In this document: one piece after another, positions 22,731-34,900 of the stretch
Position numbering within the stretch: position 1 is the first letter of the stretch
Layout of the letters: every line of letters starts with the position of its first letter
NCBI GenBank assembly: GCA_029961685.1
Contig: JARWKL010000005.1
Coordinates: 41,701,357 to 41,765,356, forward strand
Reading direction: 5' to 3'
From: Aristolochia californica
Taxonomy: Eukaryota > Streptophyta > Magnoliopsida > Piperales > Aristolochiaceae
Length of the DNA stretch: 64,000 bases
Notes under the pieces: model-generated
Told to the model about the DNA's origin: nothing
Database searches by the model: none
Seen by the model: only the letters and a program-made list of their open reading frames with translations
Position numbers and translations under genes: made by a program

Positions 22731-22929
22731 CGTCCTCCGACGGCCGCCGTGCCCTTGACTGACAGAACCTTCCCGTTCGCTCCCGCTGGTGGTACCATTT
22801 ATGCCTTCCATGATGGACGAAACTTTCCACTGCCGACGGCTCTTGTGGGGATGATGAACTGTGCAAGAAGGATATCTTGCCCCGCCCGGCTCAGAGGCAA
22901 CGTCGCGGGGATGATGAGGGTTGAAATTA

Positions 22930-23270
22930 AACCCGCCCAAAGTTAGGGAGCAGATTTAATTTCAAACCCCAACGACCCAGATCGGACCGGATCCGGATTC
23001 ACACCTGACTTGGATCGGACCAGATTCTGGACTCAGACCAGACTCGACTCGGATTAGACCTGACTCGACCCAGACCAGACCGAACTCGGACTAGATCTGG
23101 ATTCAGCCCTAACTCGAATCGGACTAGATTCCGGACTCAGACAAGACAAGACTCGACTGAGACCAGACTTAGTCCGGATTAGACTCGGACCAGACAAGAT
23201 TTGACCCGGACAAGACTGGATCAGACCAAATTCAGACCCGGACTTGAGTCGGACCTATCCTAGGTTGTCG
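22930..23270 (+). repeat. Degenerate GACTCGGACCAGA-type repeat, copy 1
   Basis: About 300 bp of imperfect repetition of blocks such as GATCGGACCAGATTC and GACTCGACCCAGACCAGAC, with a period near 10-17 bp. It is GC-richer than its surroundings. The partner lies at about 24450-24785. Confidence 0.7.
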
Positions 23271-23699
23271 AGATGTATATCTCAGGCAAAAACAAGTTGG
23301 GGTATTTCAAAGGCGATCTCCTTCGATCTCCTTCTCGTGGTTGAGATGACCACAAGAATGACTGAAGCTTTGAGCAAAGTTTCAGTCGCAACCCGACTGG
23401 AGTAGGACCAGTCTCGGACCTATCCAGGTTGTCGAGATGTATATCTCAGGCAAAGACAAGCTAGGATATTTGGAAGGCGATCTCCTTCGATCTCCTTTTC
23501 TTGTGGTCGAGGTGACCACAAAAATGATTGGAGCTTTGAGCGAAGCTCCAAACCATCCCACATTACTACTACGTATGTTGATGGCATTGACACCTCCCAG
23601 GTGTATGATCTCCAGTGACGTGTGACACCGGTGACAATCTTGAAATATTATAGAATAATCTCGATGGCCTCTGACATGAAATAAACTTCCGCTGACCGT

Positions 23700-23830
23700 C
23701 ACCCCCTGGTTGAGATGCACTTTGTGTGGAAGGAAGAGAATTGGGTCAGATTGGTGTCCTAAGGTTCCCACGTGGCCTCAAATTCAAGAAGGTCTTTCCA
23801 CTGGACCAATACCTCATAGGTGCCATCTTG
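23700..23830 (-). mobile_element. Ty3/gypsy chromodomain fragment, antisense
   Basis: On the minus strand the text reads YEVLVQWKDLLEFEATWEPL and then KVHLNQG, the chromodomain end of gypsy integrase, with a frame break. It separates the two halves of the duplication inside the larger element. Confidence 0.6.
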
Positions 23831-24049
23831 GAGTTGTTAGGTACTGAGGATGTGAGCGGGTTAGACAGAGAGATTTGATCAAGATCTTTTGATATTTCGA
23901 GGACGATGCAGGGAGAAATTTTCTCCCTGCGTCGTGGTTTCGGCTGGCTTGCAGCGACAATGGTGGACTCCGTTACACTCTTCTGCACGAGGGCGCTCCT
24001 CGCTAGGAGGCTATACTGGTTTGTGTGCGTCTTAGGATCGGAGCAGAAG

Positions 24050-24240
24050 GGGAAGCGAGCGGTGGTGGTGGAGGAGTCCAGCAACTGCTAGAAGGTGAAG
24101 GACCTCATCGTGTTCGGCACTAACGTGACTTACTTCGACGGGGATGGATTAACTCTACTAATGCATGCTGAAGCAAATTACCATGCTGGAGTAGTCAGAG
24201 CACTTATCGAAGCCAACGCGACTTGGAATGCTGTATAGCG
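24050..24240 (+). pseudogene. Captured ankyrin-repeat fragment, copy 2 (RMT2-like)
   Basis: Second copy of the fragment at 22540-22730: VTYFDGDGLTLLMHAEANYH and ALIEANATWNAV with a stop at the same place. A TAG at about 24090 interrupts the upstream frame. Differences from copy 1 are scattered. Confidence 0.65.
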
Positions 24241-24449
24241 TCCTCCGACGGCCGCCGCGCCCCCGACGAACGGAACCTTCCCGTTCACTCCTGCCGGTGG
24301 TACCATTTATGCCTTCCACGATGGACAAAACTTTCCACTACTGACGGCTCTCATGGGGATGATGAACTGTGCAACGAAGGATATCTCGCCCCGCCCGGCG
24401 CAAAGGTAGCATCACAGGGACGATGAAGGTTGAAATTAAACCCGCCCAA

Positions 24450-24785
24450 AGTTAGGGAGCAGATTTAATTTCAAACCCCAGCGACCCAGATCGGACCGAG
24501 CTCGAACCGGATCCGAATTCAGACCTGACTTGGATCGGACCAGATTCTGGGCTCAAACCAGACTCGACTTGGATTAGACCTGACTCGACCCAGACCAGAC
24601 TGAACTCGGACCAGATCCAGATTCAGCCCTAACTCGGATCGGACCAGATTCCGAGCTCAGACCAGACAAGACTCGACTTAGACCAGGCTTAGTCCGGATT
24701 AGACTCGGACCAGACCAGACCAGACAAGATTTGACCCGGACAAGACCGAATCAGACCAGATTCAGACCCAGACTTGAGTCGGACC
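24450..24785 (+). repeat. Degenerate GACTCGGACCAGA-type repeat, copy 2
   Basis: Duplicate of 22930-23270, with a small expansion of ACCAG units near 24712-24725. Confidence 0.7.
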
Positions 24786-25365
24786 TATCCTAGGTTGTTG
24801 AGATGTATATCTCAGGTAAAGACAATTTGGGGTATTTGAAAGGCAATCTCCTTCGATCTCCTTCTCGTGGTTGAGATGACCACAAGAATGACTGAAGCTT
24901 TGAGCAAAGTTTCAGTCGCAACCCGACTGGAGTAGGACCAGTCTCGGACCTATCTAGGTTGTCAAGATGTATATCTCAGGCAAAGACAAGCTAGGATATT
25001 TGGAAGGCGATCTCCTTCGATCTCCTTTTCTTGTGGTCGAGGTGACCACAAAAATGATTGGAGCTTTGAGCGAAGCTCCAAACCATCCCACATTACTACT
25101 ACGTATGTTGATGGCATTGACACCTCCCAGGTGTATGATCTCCAGTGACGTGTGACACCGGTGACAATCTTGAAATATTATAGAATAATCTCGATGGCCT
25201 CTGACATGAAATAAACTTTCGCTGACCGTACCTGATGAAGCGCTCATGAATAGCGGATATATGACATATTTTGTCTCAAACTAAGATTAGTATGCAGTAA
25301 GAACTTCTACAACTCACTTGTCAAGTTGGGCATCAGAGATTTATACGCACTAACTTGAGGGGGGC

Positions 25366-25549
25366 TGTTGGCATGAGATCAGGAGGACTTCTTCCATATC
25401 CGTAAAAACAGAGGAAGAAGTCCTTCGTAACACAACTTCGGAGATCCGAGAGACCAGGATTAAATAACTGTAATCTTTGTATATAAATTTGATGTATTTG
25501 TATGAAATATGGGAAAATAAGAAAGATAGATTTTACAAAAAGTTTTACA
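25366..25549 (+). repeat. Right LTR of the gene-capturing element
   Basis: 184 bp, TGTTGGCATGAG...GTTTTACA, preceded by a G-rich purine tract and followed by the AAATG target duplication. Confidence 0.9.
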
Positions 25550-26005
25550 AAATGCTCGGGGGTTGTGATTGCCTCGGGTTGCCTTGCTCTGTCTGTCCTT
25601 CCTCTTCGAGTCAGAATCGTGGAGGCGTTGTGTGTCTAAGATTCTCCTAGAGGTGAAACACTTCCCTCTTCTTCTTTTCCCTTGGCAACTAAAGTTGTTG
25701 CAGCATTTGCATCATAACCAAAAGCTGGCCTTGAATTCAAGACATATTTTCATGCATCTTATCTTCACAAGCTGTAATTCCATCCAATCGATGAGTAATA
25801 TTCCACATGGGTAGCCAACCGATTGATCTTCTTCTTGGTTATCGGTGTCGTTGTGATTCAAAACTTGAAGCAAAGAACTAGTAGAAAGGTAATGACAAAA
25901 CTCGCCATTCACCATGCGCATAGCAAAAAGAACCCTCCACTCGATTTTGTCTCCTTCCTTTCTCCTCCTATCTTTGACTGATGACTGCTCTGATACCAAT
26001 TTGTT

Positions 26006-27090
26006 GCGTTCCTTTTGTGATTCTTTCAGTTAGAAAGCTGGGATTTAACGATAACAAAAGAGAGAGATGGAAGAAAGAAGTAGAAGAGTTCGTAGGTTGA
26101 GTGGAAGAAGACACCAAAATTGCAGAAATTGGTTGGGATTTTTGGATGCCTCCCAACATGTGCTTCCTTCCATAAATTCCTCCCTAGTTTCTTAAAGAGA
26201 ATAGGAAATCAAGAGATAATGTTAATATCACATCATGAACCCTTCACATCATAGCACACTTCCCCATCCCATTCACTCCTACTGACCCCTTAAATTTGCT
26301 TTTATTCTATTCCCCTTACAACTGAAAATAATCAAATTGTACTTAAAATGTTGTAGTTCCTACTAAAAATGCTGGAATAGAATACAAACTTATCTTTTTA
26401 ATTCAAAAAGTGGTTTACATATAATTTTCATTCTGTGTTATTTTAAGTGATTTTATTTTCTTTAAGATAAATATAAATCAAATTACAAGATTTGGGCCAT
26501 TCATAGCGAAATAGACATGGTAGTGCATGTCGCTTTGGCATGATACGCATGCCATCGTTAAGATTGATGGGCATAAAAGTTCCATCTATTTGGTTATAAA
26601 AACTTGATGTTGGTTTTCACTACTGCTGAAAACGTAATAGAATTATCAAGATGACTGCAGGAAATTTCTCGCAATAATTTGAACATCCCAGTAATAAAAC
26701 CCTAAATTGATACTTGAACGTCCCAGCTTGGGTCAAAGCTTGGGTGTGCAGCTCTACCTTGTCTTTATTGTTCTTTCCAATTTCCATTGTTGAGACGTTT
26801 GGCTTTTCCAATTTGCTTTTATATTGAGAAAATCCCCACATCAATTCTCAAGCATTCCACGACCTAGAATAAGAACTTGGGTTGTTTTGTATTGGTTGAG
26901 AGTGGTTAAAGAGAAGAGGCAAAGGTGGCCTGCTGTAAGCTTGACCTTTTATATTAAATTTCCATTGATTTGTGGGTTCCTACCCAGCCTATCCATGTCT
27001 TTGGTGCCGTCATGAGGGCCCGATTATGAGAGGGAGTCTTTAGAAATGTTCTGCATTATGTTTTAAAGTGTTCCTCAACTTAGAATAAGA
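26006..27090. other. LTR remains and intergenic DNA
   Basis: The part next to 26006 should be the LTR of the gypsy relic, but its outer end could not be placed because no partner LTR was found. The phrase AGAATAAGAACTTGGGTT occurs at about 26867 and again at about 27081. No gene is seen. Confidence 0.4.
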
Positions 27091-27099
27091 ACTTGGGTT

Positions 27100-27610
27100 C
27101 CCCCATTCCCAAAGTGTTGTTTGCTTGCCTTGCATTCATTCTGTAGGGCATTTGGAATCAATGGAAATTCAACTACAAATTTACCAGTGCTGACGACATC
27201 TCCAGTTGTATCTGTAGTTTGATCTCCACGTGGATCCATTCCTACAAGGAATTCATTTGCCTTGGCTGTCCCACACCGTCTATAGCGGTTGGCAGGCCAT
27301 CACTCAGATGACTGGCCCATATTGTTACCTCACCGTGCAAGAATGGGAACCTCCTCCTTCTGGTATGTTGAAGTTCAACTTTGATGGTGGTGTTTTTGGC
27401 AATCCCCGCCTTTTGGGTTTAGGCGGTGTCTTCAAAAACTCCAAGGGTGCCACCCTGATCTCTTACTCCGAACCTATGGGTGTCTCAGATTCCACTGCAG
27501 CCGAGCTCATGGCTCTCCTCCAGGGCCTCATCATCTTTCTGGCTCCCTCATCATTGAAGGTGATTCTAGCATGGTCATACGATGTGTAAATGATGTTATG
27601 TGTTCGACTA
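27100..27610 (+). mobile_element. LINE relic: end of ORF2 with RNase H domain
   Basis: Frames read GIWNQWKFNYKF in one phase, then EWEPPPSGMLKFNFDGGVFG and LGLGGVFKNSKGATLISYSE in the next, then LIIEGDSSMVIRCVND in a third. These are the zinc-finger spacer and the RNase H domain of plant non-LTR retrotransposons. At least two frame breaks show that it is inactive. The frame from 27230 to 27589 is part of this domain and not a host gene. Confidence 0.75.
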
Positions 27611-28296
27611 ACAGTTCAATAAACCAGGAGGAGAGTTTTGAACGATGATATTGACCGGGGGATTTAGTGTGATTTTGGTGAAAGTCTGCATGGATTTAAA
27701 AGTCCATGAACTGTTTTATGGATCACCTAGTAAATCATTTTTCAATGAACTTTAGAGCCTCTTGTTGATGATATTAAATTGTACTATGTAATTTTAGAAG
27801 TCTGCTGTTAGATCTTTCACTAGTCTTCACCATTGTGAGTATGCAGAGACACTAAGTGATCTAGTTTTTCTTTTTTTTAAGAATAGCAATCTTTATTTCA
27901 TTGGAAAAATTTAGCCTAGTACGTGACAAGGGGACATTTATCCCTAGATTACAAGGAAAGTAATTCCCAAGAGCAACTTTAGTTATTAGATCCAAAAGGC
28001 TATTGGCAGAGTGAGGAATATTTCTCTATTCAATTCACCAAGAGGAGAGTAAGCAATAGAGGAGCTGACAAAGTTTAATTTCAGCATCTGGTGGTGCTGC
28101 CATTCCAAGGGTGTAGGTAGTAAGTGTTTTCGAAAATTTATTAGGGTCTTTAGGATCTCCTTATGATTGAGCTGGGGAAGGAGGGAATATTTTCAAGGGA
28201 GGATGCCCACAGGAGAAAGAGTGGTTAGATCAATCTGCTGGAGGAGTGCTGAAATGTCCTCTTCTCTGTACCACCACATTTTTCAAGGAGTTGCAT
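27611..28296. other. Stretch between two LINE relics
   Basis: No clear gene. The right part (about 27880-28290) may be further decayed LINE sequence on the minus strand, but no motif could be fixed. Confidence 0.35.
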
Positions 28297-28570
28297 CTAT
28301 TGAAGCTTTCCTTGATATTTTCCCTTGTTTATGGAGAGGCCAGGAATGGTATTATTTTCCCATGAGAAAAGTCTCTGTGAATCAAATAGAGATATCAATT
28401 TTCTGAAAATTGCATCCCAAAGTGATCTATTGAAAAAGCAGTGGAGTACATGATAGATTGACTCCTCTGCCTCACCAAAAAGCTTGCTTAAGCTGTTTAC
28501 GATTAGCTGGTCCCTTTCTGTTACTTCATCACTAGTGAGTGTCTTTTTGTGGAATGCTGTCCTATGCATC
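28297..28570 (-). mobile_element. LINE relic: zinc-binding region of ORF2
   Basis: The minus strand reads KKTLTSDEVTERDQL, LFGEAEESIYHVLHCFF and RSLWDAIFRKL, which matches the zf-RVT block of plant LINE ORF2 (GE-EES--HLL--C--A---W--I). The first cysteines of the finger are lost. It runs opposite to the LINE piece at 27100-27610. Confidence 0.7.
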
Positions 28571-28899
28571 CCTGGTCATTCCCACTTTGGCCTATGATCC
28601 ATATCATCTTTTACATAACTTCAAAAAACTATGAAAATTTTAATAATATATAAATTTGTATAATAGATAAAAATTATGTCATAAAATTAAACAAAACCTA
28701 GAATAGATCAAAATATATCAAAAACACAAAAAATGATACATTTCTTGTTTAATCATGTATCATCTATAAAAATATGAGGGGTAACTGTGAAAAGTACCTC
28801 AGAGGTTGGGTTCGGGGTGGGGATGAGAAAACCTATCCCCACCCCAAACCTGCAAGGGGTTTTTCCCCTCACCCCTTCCCCACCCCATGGGGTGTGAGG

Positions 28900-29093
28900 G
28901 AACCCTAGTCCTGCTAAAATTGGTCAGGTTGGGTTAGGTTTACTATTTAACACTAAACCCTAATCTTGGATCCATGTGGGACTATTCTTGACACTCCCCT
29001 TCATATGTGAGTCCTGTTTATAGTTCCTATGTATGGACAATTTGGTTGGAGGCCTACGTATGAGTATTTGATCTAATACTATGTCAAAGTTGA
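28900..29093 (-). mobile_element. Small LTR-element relic, minus strand
   Basis: On the minus strand a purine tract GAAGGGGAG is followed by TGTCAAGAATAGTCCCACAT (from 28993 leftwards), a typical LTR start similar to that of the TRIM at 2523-3058. About 95 bp upstream, GACATAGTATTAGATC (near 29088) resembles an LTR end followed by a decayed primer-binding site. If correct, the interior is only about 95 bp, as in a TRIM. The outer LTR ends could not be matched. Confidence 0.4.
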
Positions 29094-31976
29094 GTCTAGA
29101 TTATTCTAATATGACTAGCCAAAGTCTAGAGTATTTGTTTTCTTCGTCTGTTTGATTGTTCCGGAATAAGCTATAGAATTCCTTTTCTACTGCTTGTAAG
29201 CTGTTTCCACCTCCTACTAGCAACCAGTCACGGAGGAAGGTCAATGAGCATGGGTAACCTTCTCAATGGTCATGAACTGATCCAGAGGGAGATAATCTTT
29301 TCAGCCTATGACAGAATGAGTGGCAGTCGCTATGAGTCCAGCAGTCCATGGGGCTCACATGAAGAAATTGAGACACACAGAGTGTACATTTGTGGCACTT
29401 CAAACGATCTGCAGGTTGCACTATCTGTCACATCATGTGACTAATTAGCAACTGTAACATCCTGTATCCTTATTTAATTGAGCTGATTATTCTTAAGTTG
29501 TATGGATGCGATCTGCTTGTGCTGTACTTTAGTCGAATACTACTCTTGGTGTTTCTTTAGCATCTCATACAATGATCCTTCCCAACTCCTTCATCGTTCA
29601 AGCCTAAATAATCCAACATCTTGTCTGTGGGTCAGGCTTTCCGAAACTCATCCTTCCTGTCCCTTTAAGGTAACTACAAGTACTTTGCCTTGTCAAAAGC
29701 AACGTCTTTCTTGTTTTCTTGTTAGTGATGCTTATTGTCGGTGACAAGACTGAAACAGATAAACAATTATTGAATCCAGGCGAGCAATTGGAACTCCTGA
29801 CTTTATTTTATGTTGCATAACTTGTTTTTTCTTTCTTCCAACTAGTTAGAGGCAAAAGGATTTATTGTAGCCAAATTGAAATTCAATTTCCAGTGCATCT
29901 TTCCTTTTGATCCTATCTATGTAACCCAAAAGTTTCAAATGTTAAGTTGCTTTTTATGGCAGATTTTCAAGCATATGAAGAACAGGTTTTTGCCCTCCCA
30001 AGAACTGAGCCTGTTCAAGAGCCTTGGGCCACAAAGCCTCCATTTGCACCCCAAATTCCTCTAGGAACAAAACCCATCTTGGAGGTGACTTCTACAACAT
30101 GCCCCAAGCATCCAAAGCTTGGGTACCCATCAGTGTCGACTGGCCAAAGTCACCCTTGTAATCATGAAGCTTCAAGCCTCCAACCCAATCTTCCCCACAT
30201 TTTCATCGTCTTCTACTTACTGTGGACAACCTTCCAACCCCATAAACCAACCAAACACAGGAAAAAAAAAAAAAAATTGACCCAACAAATCATCAAATCG
30301 AAATCAAATCCTGCATTAGGTGTACAGTTTACATTGTCACGGATATCTCATATGGATCCACCAGTAGCCACCTCACCAAAGTTTCAGAAAAGCCTCCTTT
30401 CATCTGCTCCCCTCCAATCCCTTTACCTCCTTTTGAGATCACAAAACAAATATTTAACCATGTCCACAGTATGACATTAACTGTCTGACACACAATTGGT
30501 CCGGAAAGGTAAGAAAACTCCTCTTTTTGTTTTTTTCTATCTTATTCTATCCAGTGAAGGGGAAGCTCATTGAATTCCCATGAAATAGACTCTACAGAGC
30601 TATGTGGGGCACCTAAGTGAAAGGTTGGTGGCAACTGTAAATAAAGAAATGAAGGAAGCCTTATAGGATTCCCATCCAATATAAATGCTCCAGGGATCAT
30701 GCACCACTCAGGTTACATAAATTACCAGCAACATCTTCGGGGGGGTTTCTCCACTTCTCGTGGGTCATTTCATCTCTTCCAGAAATAAATGAAAAGTATC
30801 CTACCAGATACAGGAATTGGAATAGTCTACTAGGCCAATGTTGTCCAAGTATTGATCCATATATTGAATCACAGGAACAGGTACTCGTCAGATTATTAGG
30901 TGCCCAGTACCATCTAAGTACTCATGATGCAGCAAAGCTAAGGCTACCAGCAAGGTAACAATATAAGCAGCAGATGGGAGTTGTTGGATATGAAGAGCTC
31001 TAAAAGAGTAAAAGCAAAGCTTCAATCAAGTCCAAAATGGGTTTGTTGGGAACTCTGCCTATGACCCAAACACCTGGTGACCGTCAAGCTGACATTATAA
31101 TACTCTCAAGCAATACTGACTCAAGAACAGATAAAATAAGGAGGTTTTGATTATGGTTTAAAATTTTAGAATCCTAAGAGCAAGCTTTGATTGCTTTGAA
31201 TGATTGATGGAATCGTTGGTGGTAGGGACAGGTGAAGAAAATAATTCTAATTCTCTAAAGGGTGGGGCTCCCCTTTGAGAAATGACATCTTTGTTTGGAT
31301 TTTTAGGGCTAGAAGAGACTGCAATTAATTGAAGCATTGGATTCGTTCTGCTTTCCAAGATAATACAGAAAAAGAAAACACAAATTAAATAGAATATAGC
31401 TCAGATTGCATCAGCTGTACGGTATGATCTTCATCTTCATTCTCAATATAAAAAGATCAAACCTTTTCTTATAATATAATTAATTAATGATTTGATTGTA
31501 TAATTTTATAAAAATTTAATATTTGAATTAAACTATGAATTTAATGATTTAAGTATTTTAATCATTTTAAAATTTAATTAAAACTATCTTAGACTGATTT
31601 ATGTATTTATACTTTTAAGTAAGTATTATTAGTTTATTTTAGGTAAATATTACAATTATGTATTTTAATTTTATTTTTTAAAATCAAACTTATATCATCC
31701 AGATAAATAAATTATAAATTTTTATTATGTAATTTATAATTTAAAATATTTAACTATCATATATCTAATTTTTTAATGTAGTAGTAATGTGAGATAGAGA
31801 GTGAGAAAGTGGCTCAGGAAATTAAATTTGTTATGGTTTAATTATATTATTCATTTATTTATTTACTTTCTATTAAATTCAATATTTATGATTATTTATT
31901 TATTTAAGGTTAGTAAATTGTGTTAATATTGGAGAGTTAAGGATTATTTATTTAAGGATACTAATTGTGTTAATAT
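29094..31976. other. Gene-less stretch, about 2.9 kb
   Basis: Several open frames exist (for example 29947-30474 on the plus strand), but none has a recognisable domain, convincing splice context or codon pattern. From 31430 the DNA is very AT-rich. Decayed transposon sequence is likely, but no motif is seen. Confidence 0.4.
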
Positions 31977-34900
31977 TCAAGCTTGTAGCACAAGTAGATA
32001 AATCGAGCATGCCTTGGTGAATAGATCAGCTAATTGATCTTTAGCAAGAATATGAGTAGTAATTCTCTCCCATAAAATCTGATCTCGTATGAAGTAACAA
32101 TCCACTTTTATGTGCTTAATCATCTCATAAAATACTAAATTGTTTGCAATGAAGATGATTGTTCGATTATCACATTTCATTCTCATAGGCAATGAGGCAT
32201 TTACTACAAATTCAACAAGAAAGGATTGTACCTAATTAAACTCATAGGCGGTTTGAGTCATGACTCTACGTCCAATCTCTCCACTCAACCTAGCCATAAC
32301 AATTTATTTTTTACTTCTCCAAGTGACCAGGCTTCCTCCTACAAAAACACAAAGTCCCCTAGTAGATTTTCTATCATCCTAACACCCAACATGTCTATAA
32401 CCGAATACCGATGTACTTCAATGTACCAATAATAGTCATATAATAATCCATTACTCCGTCCTCCTTTTCGATATTGAACTTATCCTATGATTTGCCTCCA
32501 AATGTATCTTCCTAGTCTCATTGCATACACAATATCAAGTCGAGTAATAGTAGCATATATCCATTTTCAACCAAGACAGTCTTATCCTTCAATACTAGAG
32601 AGTTTTCATTAAACATATTAACAATCATTTCTAGAGGGTCGGCCAATTTGGCTCTTAGTAGTCCTATTTCTCTCAATAATTGCATCATGTATTTCCTTTG
32701 AGAGAGAAGGGTCCCCTTGCTATTTTGAGCTACTTCAATCCCAAAAAGAATCTACGTGGTCCCAAGTCTTTTTAGTCTAAAAGTGCATTCGAATATGTTC
32801 TTTTACTTCAACTATACTATTAGTATCATCTCCCAAAAGTACAATATCATCTATATACACAATTAAGATAACACACCGTGTAACCCTTTTTAGAAAGAAC
32901 ATAGATTGATCTAAGTTACTTCTAATAGACCAAACTCTATAACCACATGACTATAATTTATCAAACCATACTCGTGGACTTTGTTTCTAGTTATGGATTG
33001 CTTTATTCAACCAGCACACACCATATTACTCTCCTCTTGAGCAACAAACCCTAGAGGTTGCTCCCCATATACATACATAATTTTTTATACAAATAAAATA
33101 CATTTAACATTGAGTTGATGGAATGCCTAGCCCTTATTGACGGCCATAAAGAGTAAAATCCAAATTGAGTATAGCCTTCATTCTAGAAAGAACATTTCCT
33201 CATAATCCATTCTGTAAGTTTGAGTAAAACCTTTTGCCACCAATCAAGCTTTATATGTGTGCATAGAACCATCAGTCTTGTACTCAATAGTGAATACTAT
33301 TTACACCAACTATAGTAGCCTCTAGGGAGGTGAACACAAATTTCAAGTTCCCCTACTTATATTTCCATTTTGGACTTTGAAGTACCTCAACATAAGATCG
33401 AGGAACCAAATTGAATCAAGATTAGATAAGTAAACTTTGTAAGAAGTAGAGAAATTGATCAAATGAGACAAACGTGGATATAGGATGTCTGTGCATTCTC
33501 TCATCCCTTTCTAATAGCAATAGGTAAATGAAGGTAAAAAAATGTTTGAGAGGAAGACTCAGCTCCTAAAGAGCGAATTAGAGTACCTTGAGAGAAGGTC
33601 TCTTGAACAATTGGAGTGATTATTGATGCTTATGTGTCTGACCTTGTGTCATTTGTCTTATGCAAGCCATCTAGTGGAGGAAGGATACACTCAAGAGGAC
33701 TAGGAAGCACTGTAGCCCTAATAGCTGAATAGTGTGGAGTATCCTAAAAAAATGATATATGTGTTGCAACAAACCATGCATTTATCTATGGGACATAGTA
33801 TTAATACCCCTTTTGGAGGCAATAATAAACCAAGAAAGATGCATTTAATGGATTGGGGAGATATTTTTTCTTATGACTTGTGTTATAGATATAACATGAA
33901 TAACCAAATACTTTAGGTAGTAGAGAAAATAGTGGACCTTGAGGACTCAAAACTTGTAATGGAATTCTACCATCTAAGACTGAGGAAAACATACCATTTA
34001 TTCAGTAAACAACAGTGAGTACCACCTCCCTCCTAGAACATTTGTGGTACATACCTGTGAAATAAAAGAGAGCATGTTGTGTCAAGTATGTGTTTATTTC
34101 TTCTTGCAGCTAGCTGCCATGTTTTGTTGGAGTGCGTATGGACACTAGGTTTGGTGGACAATACCGACGAACAAAAACCTTGAAACATAGAGCTCACATT
34201 TTCGTTTGCATTGTCATATCTAAGAACAACAATAGATGAATTAAATTGAGTTTAAATTTCAACATAAAAATGCATTAATCACCTCAACATGAAATTTCGA
34301 TAACTAAATGCAAGGAACTCTAATGTTGTAGGTAATAAAGTAAGATTGTCCAGAACTACACGAGATAGGCCAAGGTCCCCATACATTTTAGTGCATTAAA
34401 TAAAATGGTCTAGTAGAACTATAAGTTACTCTTGACAAGAAATGATCCTCAGTGTTGCTTACATATTGACATGCTTCGCACTCAAACGGAGAAAATGATA
34501 TGGAAGGTGACTCTAAGCAAGGCATCCCACACTTCAACTAACCCATTTTGGGAACCTGGTAACTGAGGTAGTCTAGTTCTCTTTCTTAAGATAATACAAT
34601 CCACCACTCTCAAGGTATTGAACACCACATATATGAGGAAAAAATATGATTGACCAATTCAAATTTTATTTAAGACTATAAGTGATAAAAGATTGAATAG
34701 AAAATTTGGAACAATTAAGACATTTATAAGAGACAACGAAGAAGTGGACATGTTTCCAACACTAGAAACTTCAGAGGAAGAACCATTGGCTAAGGTAACT
34801 CCCCCTAAATGTTTTTGTAAATAACAACTTAGAGAAGATAGATGATGTACTTGACATGTGAGATAAAGCACCTGAGTCAATGACTCATGTGGAAGGGGAA

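Larger units (their letters stand above)
22176..25549 (+). mobile_element. Non-autonomous copia-derived LTR element carrying captured gene pieces (3374 bp)
   Basis: LTRs at 22176-22355 and 25366-25549 both start TGTTGGC and end TTTTACA. The primer-binding site TGGTATCAGAGT follows the left LTR (22356-22367), and a purine tract (TTGAGGGGGG, about 25355-25364) precedes the right one. The target duplication AAATG (22171-22175, 25550-25554) is perfect, and the insertion splits a gypsy gag relic. Only a scrap of copia pol remains before the right LTR (SLVKLGIRDLYA, about 25310-25352). The rest is a large direct duplication (about 22384-23697 and 23873-25228), each half holding a captured ankyrin-like coding fragment, a degenerate GACTCGGACCAGA-type repeat and a further internal repeat. 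A gypsy chromodomain-like piece lies antisense between the halves (about 23700-23830). Confidence 0.9.
21098..26005 (-). mobile_element. Ty3/gypsy relic (gag to protease border), split by a nested LTR element
   Basis: On the minus strand a primer-binding site (25987-25998, reverse of TGGTATCAGAGC) follows an LTR whose end is placed at about 26005. Gag comes next: 25712-25999 and, beyond the inserted element, 21865-22175 (YWSTFNQALSMCFSPSEYED, TTVKAYKAKFEKLV) and 21686-21889 (YLGLISGLKAELAAEVKLF). A zinc-knuckle-like CFNCEERFMPDHK lies at 21433-21615, with Phe where the last Cys is usual. The protease-side stretch (21098-21310) ends what is recognisable. Several frame breaks are present, and no polymerase part or 3' LTR was found. 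Confidence 0.8.

Noticed and set aside
27230..27589. Host gene with an RNase H-like domain
   Set aside because: The domain continues in other frames on both sides with LINE-type text, so it is part of a LINE relic.
29947..30474. Open frame of 175 codons on the plus strand
   Set aside because: Proline- and serine-rich text with no recognised domain, no family match and transposon-rich surroundings.
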